NCBI GenBank assembly: GCA_006384855.1 | Contig: VCJN01001222.1 | Coordinates: 1 to 64,000, forward strand | Direction of reading: 5' to 3' | Source: Tetraselmis striata | Lineage: Eukaryota; Chlorophyta; Chlorodendrophyceae; Chlorodendrales; Chlorodendraceae | DNA length: 64,000 nucleotides | In this document: one piece after another, positions 12,029 through 23,726 of the stretch | Layout of the letters: each line of letters begins with the position of its first letter | How positions within the stretch are numbered: position 1 is the stretch's first letter | Notes under the pieces: model-generated | Told to the model about the DNA's origin: nothing | What the model saw: the letters and a program-made list of their open reading frames with translations, nothing else | The model's database searches: none | Made by a program: the position numbers and the translations under genes

Positions 12029-14188
12029 TAGGTGCGCGCTATGAGATATTTCTGTTCGCCATGACGCGATGACAACATCCCCTGCGCATGGGATGAACAC
12101 AAGCCGTTTATGATATTAGGCATGCATGTCCGCTTTAATGTTAGGTTTTAGTACTATACTTTCCGGAGAACATGAGGGGGTGGGGGGTTCATTATGTAAG
12201 TGGCCTCAACATTATGTTCACGTACTTAAGCAGTACTTGGCGGCTCGGAGCGGTGCAGCATGAGCGGCTGGGAGCTCAGCCCCGCACCGGCGCCGTTTAT
12301 GTACTGTGCTCGTTTGGTTACGTAGATAGCGTCTAGAGAACGCACGGAAAGTCTGTAATATCCAGGCCAGGCATATCCTTGGACGGCGCTTGGCATGGCT
12401 GGACAGACACCTTGTTGGGCCACCCTAACCCACCATCTCACCCCTCCTCGCCAAGATGCCCGAAGATCATTGTGATATGGGAATGCATGCTTCTTGCCAA
12501 GTCTATGCTCGACTTCGAGCGGGGGTGGCTGGGGCCGTGGCCGGGGCCAGCAGTCGCACCCGGCAACGCCTACTGAACATCCACTAACATTGCCGGCTCC
12601 TAGGCAAGACATTGCCACGGCCGTGTCGTCCCGTGCTCGTGTAGTTGGCAATCGGACGGGATTTCATATCGGAGGCATTGGGCGGCTACGCGGAATTGTA
12701 CGCTGCAAGAAGCCGGACTGCCAGAAGCCGAGGTGCTTCGTCGCTAGGCAAGCATGTTGCAACATGGTGCTTCCATCGCGAGCTGATGAGCCAGCTGTCA
12801 CACCATAGGAGACTACAAGCTAGCGGTGAGCTGCTCTGCCCCCCCCCGCCCCATGTATGCCACATTCAGTCTATCACATGCAGCTGACACGCCACTGATT
12901 AACCATCATCTCGCCTTGCTGTGGCGCAGGCTGGCTGCCAATGGCCTGCTTGTAGACGGTCAGAACTCTGACACATGTGTGGCATGCAACCTCTGGATGA
13001 GGACCATCCTCATCACGCTTCCTTTGTGCGTGATTCCCGCCTGACCTGTGCTGCTCCATCCGGTGGAGATTGAGTATTACACACAAGAAAAAGAACCCCT
13101 CTTGGGAGTTCATCCCCACCTTTGTGTGCAAAGTGTGCAGCCATGATCATCATCAAGTGAGGCATGTTGCCCCTGCTATGTACTGCCCCCAGCCCCGGCC
13201 CCTTCATTCACGTACGCTTGCCACACTGCTCCCACTGATGATGCGTTGTGCTAATGTCCATGTGATGGAGAGAGAGGACTCATAGATGAGGCGTTACAGA
13301 ATGTATACACCACTGTTTTGCCTTTGTGCAAACCCTGTGAGCGTGCCGGCTATCATGTGCTCGTGAGGGGCGCCAAGGCCAACTGTGCTGAGAAGATGGG
13401 AGAACTAGATAGCCATGCATCATCGCGTAGCAAGGCAGCGCAGCGCGGTCGGTGAGAGCAACATCACATAGCAGTGGCATACATCAGCTTAGCAGCATCA
13501 TAGCACTACATGGAGGGGTGGATAGGTCCACCGTATGGTTGGTTTGTGATGATGCTGACTGTAATATGGTGATGGTTCCATAACGTGCCCCACCCCCTCT
13601 CCATTTTATGCTTGCATATGGCAGGGAACACCCTTTTGCACACCGCCATGCATTAAAACGTAAAATTAAACAAGTCATGCCAGTGGTAGTTATCATGCAA
13701 CTGGGGGGCATGTTCTACTAATTACTGTGAGATTAACATAAATAAATTAGAGGGAAACAGAGGGGGGGGGGGGCTTCTAAAACATAAAATTAAATCTGAC
13801 CTGCCTTAATAAAAAAGCAGAGGCACGCAACTGCCCGTAGCACGAGTACAAGTACGGCGGTACCTCAACGGCACCATTACGCATGAGGTGATGATGATTC
13901 GTATAAACTATGAGACTACGCGGCAGCAGATGATATGACGATAATATGTGGTTCATCCGCTGCGCGCGCGGATCGGCGTCGCATCAGCAGCACGGCATCG
14001 TCGCTTTTGCCCCGCCAGACGCTCGCGCTCGTGCTGCGCCTCGATTTGCGCGCGTCTGACTCAGGGTTTAGGGTTGTGGCTGCGAGGACGACACCATCAC
14101 ACCGCTCTCGCCCACACACATCCACGCTGATAACACACACCTCTCTCGCCTCCAGTTCGAGGCACTCTATATATACCAAATTGGCAAA
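12029..14188. other. No supportable gene; upstream region of the PMP3-like gene
   Basis: Several ORFs of 60-140 codons occur on both strands (for example near 12226-12651 and 12494-12887), but none shows a conserved motif or a coherent exon chain. A G-run sits near 13761-13772, with an aaaattaaa-containing direct repeat on either side. The last 200 bp are the promoter and leader of the 14189 gene. Confidence 0.45.
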
Positions 14189-14686
14189 ATGGCCATTGCC
14201 GTTGTGCGTGCATCCAGCGTTGGAGTTTCCAACGCGCGGGGCCGATTCCAGCCAGCCGCTACCTCCCGTGCCAACTATCGCCTGCCCAAGGTTCGCCCCG
14301 CATCGCGCACGTCAGTGCGGTGTCTGGCAAGCGCCACCCCGGACAATGTCCCGCTGCTCGACGATGGCTCCGGCAACGGAGGCAATTGGGACGGCGGTGA
14401 CGGTCGGAAGGGTTACGGCGGCGGTGGCGGCGACGGGTTCCACTCTGGTGGGGGTGGCGCGATGCTAGCGGCCGTCCCTGTCTTCGACATCGCTGCGAAG
14501 ATCGACCTCACCGTGGAGAACCTACTGCTCCTACTTGCGTGCGTCGTGCTTCCCGTCCTCGGCATCTACCTCAAGAGGAACTCGCTCGACAAGTATGTTC
14601 TGACCGGGTTGGTGCTCACCTTCCTGCCGCCCCTCGGAATCATATTTGCGATTGCCCACGTTTTCTTCGGGTGGAGGCCACTGTAG
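14189..14686 (+). CDS. Plastid-targeted PMP3/UPF0057-like two-helix protein
   Basis: A 165-residue single-exon gene. Residues 1-46 are Ala/Ser/Arg-rich, lack acidic residues, and end in SVRCLA, as green-algal chloroplast transit peptides do. Residues 60-92 are a Gly/Asp-rich linker (GYGGGGGDGFHSGGGG). Residues 109-163 hold two hydrophobic helices separated by a short KRNSLDK turn, with LPVLGIYL and LPPLGIIFAI. These resemble the LPPLGVFL and PGIIHAIY blocks of PMP3-type stress-linked small membrane proteins. PMP3 proteins are normally about 55 aa and sit in the plasma membrane, so a transit peptide on this fold is unusual. Thylakoid or envelope location is inferred. The ATG follows CAAA, a good context, and TGTAA lies 77 nt after the stop. 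Function is unknown beyond the fold similarity. Confidence 0.8.
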   Translation: MAIAVVRASSVGVSNARGRFQPAATSRANYRLPKVRPASRTSVRCLASATPDNVPLLDDGSGNGGNWDGGDGRKGYGGGGGDGFHSGGGGAMLAAVPVFDIAAKIDLTVENLLLLLACVVLPVLGIYLKRNSLDKYVLTGLVLTFLPPLGIIFAIAHVFFGWRPL

Positions 14687-14762
14687 GCTTGAGCAGAGTG
14701 CGCTTCCTCCGGCCTGTGTGAAAAGACATTCCCAGCAAGATATATGGTGTATATGAATCGCT

Positions 14763-14767
14763 TGTAA
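14763..14767 (+). promoter_or_regulatory. TGTAA polyadenylation signal of the PMP3-like gene
   Basis: A single TGTAA in the 3' flank, 77 nt after the stop codon, is the likely green-algal poly(A) signal. Confidence 0.6.
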
Positions 14768-15981
14768 GATATCACATTGCACATCTTCCTGCATGTCATC
14801 GGCATTTCAATGCACTCGCTGCAAGCCGCAGCCACATATTGCCATCACTAGGCAAGGCTTCGGTCACGATGCTTTGATAACAGCAAACCCGGTGAGCAAA
14901 TGCCACCTGTTGTCGAGTTGCTATGGGCTATGGTCCTGAACAGACCGCATGGTACTGAAACAACAGGGGCCTGGCCAGACTGCCATGGCCTTGGCACTGG
15001 GTGTTGGTCAATATGTATACCCGCCATCTACATAAGTATGCGACTGTCAATCAAAGAAGGATGTCAGAGGGCTGCATCACCTTGCTGCACCGGTAAGAGT
15101 GACACAGCACGGTGGCGTACCAAAAACACCCCATTCATCATATTACGCTACCTGTGTGCAGAGCCGCCGCGACAATCTCGAAGGGCATTGGCCGCTTGAT
15201 ATCGGCCGTGTGGGCTCCAAACGTGTGCACCACAAACAAACGGAAAAACAGGAAAGTCAAATACGAATAAACACAACGAAAAGTAGAGATGTCATCCTAC
15301 GAAGTACAGTACCCCACATCAGCAGACAGTTCAGGCACCTAGTAAAGCGATCGCAGCCCACGCCGCAACAACAAATGCCATCAAATCCTATTATCCAGTG
15401 CAACAGAGACTTCGCCAACAAGTATGGCGATGTATCCAGTAGGCGAGAAGGACGGCTCCTCAATGCTCAATGGGCTCTTAAAACAGGCATAGGACCACAT
15501 GCTTCTACTAAGTCCCGATATATCAAAGGCACCCATGTTGTGTTTGTGCGCGCTGGTGGTGAAACGCTTCGTGATGTACGCACGGTGGGGGGAGATACGT
15601 GCGATGCCGCTCCCGCCGCTGCCATACTAGCACACGAGCAGTGCCAGTCACGGACACTTCGTTTCAAACCAATAGCGCGCTCATGTGAGAATTGCTGTTG
15701 TGCGTGGGAGAGACAGTCAGATGCATAGCAGCAGTACATGTATTGGTAGCAAATGACGAACTGAATCTGAAGCCCACAATACTCCGATTCGGAAGTCTGT
15801 GATCGCCTGCGATTTGTGAATTTTCGGGATGTGTGCTAAAACCAGAACCAAGTTGGACCAATACCTCTTGCAGCTAGCACTCGTATTGTACGACTAATAG
15901 GACCGGCGGGGCGGAAAAAAGGAATAAGTTTATATATAGATGGTAAGCAAGGCCCACTTCTACACCCCCTGCAAAAGTCTC

Positions 15982-16012
<31 letters not shown>

Positions 16013-17104
16013 ATCACAAAAACGGGAATTTACTGTTGCGCGGGTATAGGGCAATATTACTGGATGCCATTCAACCAACCGCAGGTACAATCAATAGTCA
16101 CTGTGTGCATCGTCTTAAATTGATAAATGCCGTTTATTTCGGTGCGAAGGTGTGTGATAAAGTGGCAGAACAACTGCAACAGTGCCCCATTTTTAGCAGT
16201 GTAAGCAGGAGTAAGAGGGCATGGGCCGGAGTTGATGCTGCTGGTGGCGCTGCTTCAGCTGACCAGGCTCGCATGGTACGGCTACTTGCAGGCGACTGAA
16301 GGCGCCGACCTTGTTATAGGCGACCGCACGGCCACAGAGAGCAGCCGGTGCTGGCTCACGATGCCCCAGCGCTTTGGCAACTGGTTGGCGACCACACTGA
16401 TGGCGCTGGAACATGTAATTACCGTTTTTTGCGACAGTCTCAACCGCTTAGTAGGGACTGTGGGTCTAAACAAAGATGGTGTGCGGTGGTGGTGCAAAGA
16501 CGAGAGGCTTCAAGGTTTTGAGCATACAAATATGATTCATTACAAGGTTGCCAAGCACCACCCGGCTTTTGGCTGGCGGCGGCATTGGTCACCGGACCAT
16601 GTCGATCTATAGCAGCACGCTCACTGCAAAGAGCGTCGCGATGGAGAGATGACAAACAGAAGACAAAACGTCTGCCTCATTATTGTTTGCCATTACTCAG
16701 TATATTGTCTGGTACTGACAAGTACCAAGCAGACATATGCAAACCTCGGGTAATCAATTATTAGTTACATGAGCTAGCTGCAAAAGGCGATCAGGAAACC
16801 ACCTGAATAGGCAATAGAAAACGTCTACTCCAGCAGTTGCGAGGTGGAAGCAGCACCAGAAGAGGGAGCGGAATGAGCACGGGCAAACGCATCGGACTTT
16901 AGTAATCAATACCCGGTACAAGTGTTACTCGTGCGCGCTTCGTGCACGCCCTCGTACTAGGACCTGTTATGCTACAGGCGTCAAAAGTAGGTAATGAACG
17001 GGTTTGTATCATCCGAACTTCAAATTTGTGCCCCCCGCGGTACAGCGAGCCGTTCGGTGTCGGGTATATCTAAAAAAACAAAGCGTGAATGTGAACTTCA
17101 ATCG
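14768..17104. other. No supportable gene
   Basis: ORFs at 15099-15728 (+) and 16232-16612 (+) are open but show no recognisable motif, and no splice-consistent extension was found. A C-run followed by an A-run lies at about 15981-16012. 16755-16896 is a copy of a dispersed repeat described separately. Confidence 0.45.
16755..16896. repeat. Dispersed repeat copy 1 (partner near 52160-52290)
   Basis: About 135 bp starting at tacatgagctagctgc and ending at gcaaacgcatcggactt recurs at 52157-52292 in the same orientation with roughly 85% identity by eye. The second copy forms the 3' end of a retroelement-derived minus-strand frame, so this copy is probably a truncated 3' end of the same family. 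Confidence 0.75.
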
Positions 17105-17180
17105 GGCTGCGGCCTGAGCGATTAAGCGACGCTCTTTGTACACGCGCACGGCCGTGTGCAGGTTCGATTCGCCGTCGGCA
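17105..17180 (+). ncRNA. tRNA-Ser-like remnant
   Basis: It has an A-box-like GGCCTGAGCGATTAAGCG, as in serine tRNAs, a stem GCGCAC-GGCC-GTGTGC in the position of a long variable arm, a B box GGTTCGATTCG, and a 3' end CGTCGGCA. The 5' acceptor strand does not pair with the 3' end and the anticodon arm is degraded. It is therefore a tRNA-Ser pseudogene or the head of a tRNA-derived SINE, still carrying recognisable pol III promoter boxes. Confidence 0.4.
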
Positions 17181-20100
17181 CATTTCCTCGCAGTGAGGCG
17201 GGCCCGCCGCGCGCAAACCACGGTGCGCGGACTTGGCGGGCGCGTTGGGTACGGGTGCGACTAAGTACCGCGCAAACTGTTTACAGCCACACTTCCAATG
17301 TACTGCGCGCGTGTACTGAGATTTCTGCACATTTTCTTGCTAACCGGCAATTTCCGTTTTTTTTCGTGGCGCCCTAGTCGGCGGGTTTTTGAAGCGCATA
17401 CGCCACGCGCGGCCATGGGCTCGCGACGCAAGATAGCCGCAACATGACCCCGCATGTTTTCAGAGTAGGGCATAGAAAACTCTAGATAACCCTAGATGTA
17501 CACCGCATACATGCGATGTGATGACGCATTTGCAGCATCTGGCAAGATGTAGGATTTCACCAATGCTATATGTAAGTATGTACATGTCCACCATGCGCCG
17601 TCGTATTCATTGTGCGATTACTAGGGGCGGCTTCTAGCTCGAGGGAAGATGAGGATATTTGCTCACAGGGCGCGGCAATCATTTGGGCGACATGTGGCGT
17701 GCAGCTTGCGCACGGATTAAGACCCACCGGTTCATTACTTTTGACGCCTATAGTACGGGTAGAATGTTATAATACATCATCCTGCGGTACAGGTACTGTC
17801 CCCGTACAATATCATGCCATATATATGTAGATAGTGCATGACAAGTTACACATACAATAATAAACCTGTCACATATTTTTATTGGCAAGTATAGGTGCGA
17901 TTTTCTTCCAAATAAATTCGCCGACATAGTGGTGTCATGCGAGCACTCCGTGTTTTTTAGTGAGTGAAAATGAGTCTTTACGCGAGAGAGTGCATGAATC
18001 TGAGCGCCGTTAGTGTTGGGAAAAAGGTGCAATTGCAGCTATTTTGGAAGGTGTGCCAAGAGGCATACCTTCTGAAACTGTCTCGGATTGAGGTGTAGTG
18101 GCGTACGAGGTCACGTGATAAAGCGTTGCCTATTAAGTAGTGCATCGGAAGCACTTTGATATGGGCTATGCAGATGGTGGAACTACCGGCGTTCCCACGC
18201 TCGGTTGTTGCCCCCCAACAATTTGAATTTGGAGTAGACTCCCGCATTGTCCCGGCGGCACCGGTCACTACTCCGTCGCTAGGCGGGGGGTTTGCCCTCT
18301 CGGCACACTGCGAACATGATCATAACAGTACGGTGTCCAAGTCGCATGCGTTGTCGAAAAATATGTATGTGTATGTATGTGCCTGTCGACAATTCGAGGT
18401 AGCCATGGGCATTGTTTGTTAGCATTCGCAAATCACCATCGGCGGCGCATATGAAAACTTCGCGCTACCTGCTCGACGCCAAAAGCACCGGCTCTTGACA
18501 CACGCAACTAACGAGCCACACTGTCCGTTTCCCGGCGGCCACCCGGGTGCCATGGCCAGGTGGCGGTGCGGACGTGTCTAGCGCCTCTCTCAAGGGGGGG
18601 GGAGGGGGGGGGGGGGGGGGGGAACATGGTCGGACGCAGTTTTGAATTTTGATCGCATTTGAATCCGCGGAACCCCCCCCCCCCCCCCCCTCTTTCCAAA
18701 GGCATGGCAAGGCACTACGACTGCTTTTTTTCTTGGCGGGTTTCGCGATGCCTCGGGCAAGATGTATCTTCCGGACATATGTTTCCAGCCCTCAGAATGT
18801 TTCGGAACATCATGGGGTCATCCGCTAGCTAAAACCACCCCCTCATGGCGTGTCCAGCATATTTCTAAAAGGCGTGCAAGGATCGGACACGCCTACGTGG
18901 CTATTTGTATTGTATTTAGCTATTTGTATCGTAGCTATATATATCGTAGCTATTTGTATTTAGCGTGTCCGTGTTTTATATACACTCTCCCACAAAAGTA
19001 GTTCAGCCCTATACACGAATGTGCATGTGGGTGGCTGGGTGCATCGCCAGCATAGAGCCCAAACAACGTCTAGTCTTTTACTTACACCGAAGCTTAGCTT
19101 CCATGACCGTGGTTGCAGCGCGCACCCTCCGAAACGTCGCGCCGATGCATCATTTTTTGTAGTGTTCTTGCCGCACATAGTGAAAAAATGTCGCTCATCA
19201 CTAGAAAATTGCATAATAATGCGATTGCACGCGTTTCAGCTTTATGAAGATGCGCATGTCCCCAAACGCTTACGCACGGATATTATTAAAGTAAACGAAT
19301 GAATGGTGGTAGTGTCGTGCAATTTGGGTGATGACGTGGCATCGTAGCCGTGCACGCGCCACTACACCCCTACAAATATTTGCCATTGCACGAAAAGGGC
19401 CTGAAATTGAAGTCAAGTAGTAGCATAACACGCAACGCGCTATAGGACCCAAGAGTTCCACGGCGTATGACCCAAGCTTTCCACGGCATACGGTCCCACG
19501 GCGTACCAGTACCGGGGCCTTGATGCGCTTCGTGTTCGGGGGGCGCGTCATGCCGAAAGCTCGCAGCAACGTCCGCTCCTTAATGGCGGCCCGAGCTTTT
19601 GCTCTAGCCCGATTCGCTCCAGCTCGGCATCTGATGACAATCTAGCCGAACGGATATCGTATTACCGACTCCGTATATGCTTTATCCGACTGCGGCACTA
19701 CCACTGACATAGATTGCAGTAACTTTATCAAAACGCATGATGCCCTTAGTGATGCCGGCCCGCGGCGCGCAATCCTCGCGGCTTTGCGCCCTCTGTATCA
19801 CACGACTTCCCGCTTTTATTTTCCAAGTCGCGCATCATGCCCGCCGGCCGTGTATTTTTGCCATATATAAGCATGAATGGGGGGCCGGCAGCTGAGAATC
19901 TGGTCGTCGGCCGTAGACGTAGAAGTTCGTTGTATAAAGGGTCGATATTGTAGACGCACGGGTGTGTTATAATAGAGATAATAAGCGCAGCCATGGTATG
20001 AGGTGGCCCTCGGAGTCCTTGTGAAGTAAGACGGCGCGCATGGCATATTTGAAAGCATCGGTAGAGACTACGACTTGGCGTCATGACCAATTTTACGAGT

Positions 20101-20254
20101 CATGATGCAAATCGGCGCCGAGCGTGTCGCTTTATTAAGAGCGTCAAATGCAACAAGTTCGCGCTCTCTCCAAGTAAATTTCTTTGTTTTTTGGCAGATG
20201 TCATAGAGGGGGGGCAGCTATGTTAGAATATTTATATACATATTTATATTGCGA
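17181..20254. other. No supportable gene
   Basis: About 3 kb of intergenic sequence. It contains a G-run (about 18595-18621) and a C-run (about 18674-18691) only some 50 bp apart, which generate long spurious Pro/Gly ORFs. A short tandem array of agctatttgtat-like units lies at 18898-18962. Minus-strand frame 19746-20090 is open but unrecognised. Confidence 0.45.
18898..18962. repeat. Short tandem array of agctatttgtat units
   Basis: Four imperfect units alternate between agctatttgtat and cgtagctatatat. It is AT-rich, with no coding potential. Confidence 0.7.
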
Positions 20255-20296
20255 TACTAGCCTCATGGACTGTCTCGTAATCATACCATAATATGG
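20255..20296 (+). repeat. Copy B left terminal repeat
   Basis: TACTAGCCTCATGGACTGTC aligns base for base with the C-copy left terminus except for a few transitions, including the first base (T for C). Similarity with copy C stops immediately outside it. Confidence 0.75.
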
Positions 20297-23200
20297 CCCC
20301 TAATCGCGATTTCCCCAGGGAATGGGCGTGTAATCGCCGTATCTACCGTATAATCGCCACATTCATGGTAGGCTCAGTATTCGCAATGACGAGCCCGGCA
20401 CGCCCGCGTTCCGTAGTATGCTGCCAGTAGCATGTTGTGCCATCCCCATAGCAGTACATTGGACCCACATCGCGCCTTGCGCGTGTACCCGTAATCGCTC
20501 CGGGTTTCGCCACACTGTACTTTAACGCCCCACATGCTCCGTGACGACGCAACGGCCAACGGCACCGCAGGCCTCAAGCCGGCTATGTTGCAGTCGCGCG
20601 GACACTTTACCATGCATCGCAGCAGCGTGAGCGCCAGTGATTAGTCCCTACCAACACCCGCCGTTGCGAGCCGCCGGCGCCGAGTAGTGGTGTGCCATGG
20701 GGCTTTGCAACTCCAAGGGCCGTATTCCTCATGGCAAGGAGGGCTGGACCGCTGCCGAGGGGATTTCGGAACCGGTGACCAAGAGAATCCGCTGCCGCGC
20801 GTGTGGCGCCTGCTTCACGAAGACTCACTTCTACGACACGCACATATGGGCGTGCGCCGAGCCGCCTCCGCCACCGCCGCGGCTGTCGGAGCCGGTGGTG
20901 ATGGTGATGGCGCCCCTGCGGTAGTTGCACTGTACGGCCGTCACGCCTTTGCTCCGTCCGGACCCGGTCAGACCGAAACGCGGGCCAAGCCGGGTGCATC
21001 GATACCGTCGCCACCGCCATCGCCCCCGCTGCCCTCTCCGCCGCCCTCGTCTCTACGAAACGACTCAGCGAGCCCCGCACCCAGCGGCGGGGAGGGGCGT
21101 TCGGTGTCGTCTGATGGTGGCATGGCAGCAAGCATGGCGGCGCCGAAGATGAATGCCGAACTTCACGTGGGCGTTGTCATAACCAAGACGTTCGGGACGC
21201 GGGCGGGGAGCTTTCTCGGCCATGTCTCCCCCCCCCCCCCCCCCCCCCCCCTCCCCGGGTGCCCTCCCTGACGTCCCGTTACATTTGCCATAGGCCCACC
21301 GCTGCCTTGTGATAGCCACCCGCGTGTATCCTCCAATATCCAGATCGTCACTCGGAGATGGGATAACGAGGACGCATACCCGGCGGATAGGGAGCTGGTG
21401 ATGAAGGTTATTTACGACGACGGCGACTCGGAAGAGCTAACCGAGTCGGATATACAACCGCTATACCTGGCTACGACCGCAGAGCAGCTGAGCGATTTTA
21501 CTCGCAGGTTGCCTCAAGTGGCCATTGACGCCCCACCGGTGGTGCGCCCCTTGCGTACCCACCGCCAGTGCTTTTGGGGGGTGCTTACCTGCGTTGTTGC
21601 ACCATAGTTTAGGTATTGATGAGAGTATCGCATTGGCAACGTGCAAACGATAATTTGCCGTGCTTCTTATTATTCCACGCGCGTTCGTTTAGATGCTTGC
21701 GCGCATCTGCACCCGACAAGAGCTACGCGGACTTCTCGACGCCGAAAGCGACGCCGAAGGCATTGTCGCGGGGGTTGTGGAAGGCAACCCCTCTGACGAC
21801 AGCCGCAGCGACAACGACGGCGAGGAGACTATGGCGCGAGGTTTGACTTCAATACCGGGACCAACAACGCTCGAGGGAAGTACGACGACGGGAAAAGGTC
21901 ACCATGTATCGTGTCGAGTCCCCTTTCCCGCTTTGAAAGTTGAGTTACGCCTACTAGTCCGTTGCTAACACATGCTCCTCGACCTTCTTTGCAACAGACG
22001 CCGTCAATTGTACACCAGTGCCGACGCCACCCTGATGGAGGCCGCGCTCAATCTCTGCAAGTGGAAGCTGCTGAAGCACAACATCAAGACAGCGGCGTTC
22101 GATATAGGTTGTCGAAGCTGCTGAAGAAACACATGCTACCAAAGGACGGGTCATACCGAGACGTAGTACCATGTGGAGAAGTGCATGAACGTCCCGGACA
22201 TACATAAGTATAGCATTCACTGCTGCCCGTGCGACGAGCATCGGTGCAGCCACTCTCTAGATGGGGACTGGAGTTATGACGACCGCTGCCCTCGCTGCAA
22301 TCTGACACGTTGGACACCCGAGTCACTGCGCCACCCGCGCCCCGTCACAAACGCCTCAACCGCGTAAGTTTTACCACGACTTCAACGTTTGTGAGGTGAT
22401 GCCCCCACCTTCCGTTTGCCCCTACTCGACAGCATTGTCAGCGCATAGCGTAATTGAGTTATTGTTGTTGTTGCACGAAGCACGCTGCATGTGGTGAAGC
22501 AATTCTTTTGGGATGATGAGAAATCGGCTTTGCGCAGAGGCAAATGCAAAGACTAATCTAGCAATAGATTTCGGAAGTCTGAAGCATGCAAGGCCATGGA
22601 TGCTTTCACCGCCGGTCGATGCCGTTCGGACAGTTTGTCACAACGACAACGGGGTGTATGATGTATGTGGAAATGGGGTGGAGCTGCACTACTGCAAAGC
22701 ATGTTCTTTCTGGATATCTGGTGTTCGGTTCGTACCCCAGTGTTGTCATATGCTGCGATATATATGAGTCTAATTATATTTGCGTGGCTTTGACCTGTTG
22801 TGCGGCACGGTCTATCATAACATGGGTCAAGACATGCCATCATCAAATCGGGGGGAGATGCGCAAAATGATGGTGTTGATTACCATCCCAAGGCCCTTTG
22901 CACCAAAACACATTCACATATGTGTGGAGGAGACGCTCAAGGCAATTGCTAGAACGCAGAGCGCGGAGGGCGCACTAACTGTTCATGATGTGTATTAGGT
23001 GACTGATAGCGATGGCTACGAGTCTAGAGCGCGCCGCAACTTTTAGCATCATGTGTGCACCCACTGTCAACCTAAAGTGGGCATGCTCGCTTGCGATAGG
23101 CTGTTGCAGGCATATAACACTGACATGCACAGTGTAGGTGGGATGATGGACTATGGACTACATATAGACATTGGCGCCTTCTGTTTTGCTGACATGCATG

Positions 23201-23638
23201 GACGCTTCACGGCTATGAAGCGTGATGTAGCTACATCGTGGCACGGCTGCTTCTGCGGTCTGCTACAAAGTACAAAGGGCAAGGACAAGAAAATGTATGA
23301 CTGTGAATGCCTTATATGTCTGCATGCGTGTAACTGCTCTCGATGATACTGATCATACATTGGCGGCTTTGGGTGAAAACAAGTACTACTTCGGAGTTGG
23401 CGTCCAGACGCCCCTTATTGCGACAGCTATACCGACCTCGTGCACATGGTGGTGATGGACGCGGCGCAGGGAATAAAGACTGCCGACGATGACTTTAAAC
23501 CCAGCATTGCCTATTGCGGGGATGCCCACTTGCAGCTGTCAAGCGTAGATATGCGGTGTCTGGCATTGGAGGCCGGTACGCAGGGCGCATCGTGCAGACG
23601 ATAGCCGGCACTCCGGGCATGTCTTCATTTGTGCGTTG

Positions 23639-23726
23639 GCTGCCGTATATAAGCTATGCTCACTTCATGCCGCTGCCGATAGAACATGCACTACCGCTAC
23701 CCCCGCTGCCGTATATAAGCTATGCT
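23639..23726 (+). repeat. 22-bp direct repeat, 66 bp apart
   Basis: The 22-mer beginning gctgccgtatataagc occurs at 23639-23660 and 23705-23726 within the transposase remnant. A 66-bp spacing is an exact number of codons, so it is a local in-frame duplication or replication slip. Confidence 0.85.

Noticed and set aside
14166..14178. TATATATA as a TATA box of the PMP3-like gene
   Set aside because: It ends only about 13 bp before the ATG, so transcription would start inside the coding region.
18465..18778. Pro/Gly-rich ORFs
   Set aside because: Produced by adjacent G and C homopolymers; frames are open only because CCC and GGG never form stops. The same applies around 59134, 54900, 55408 and 63070-63142.
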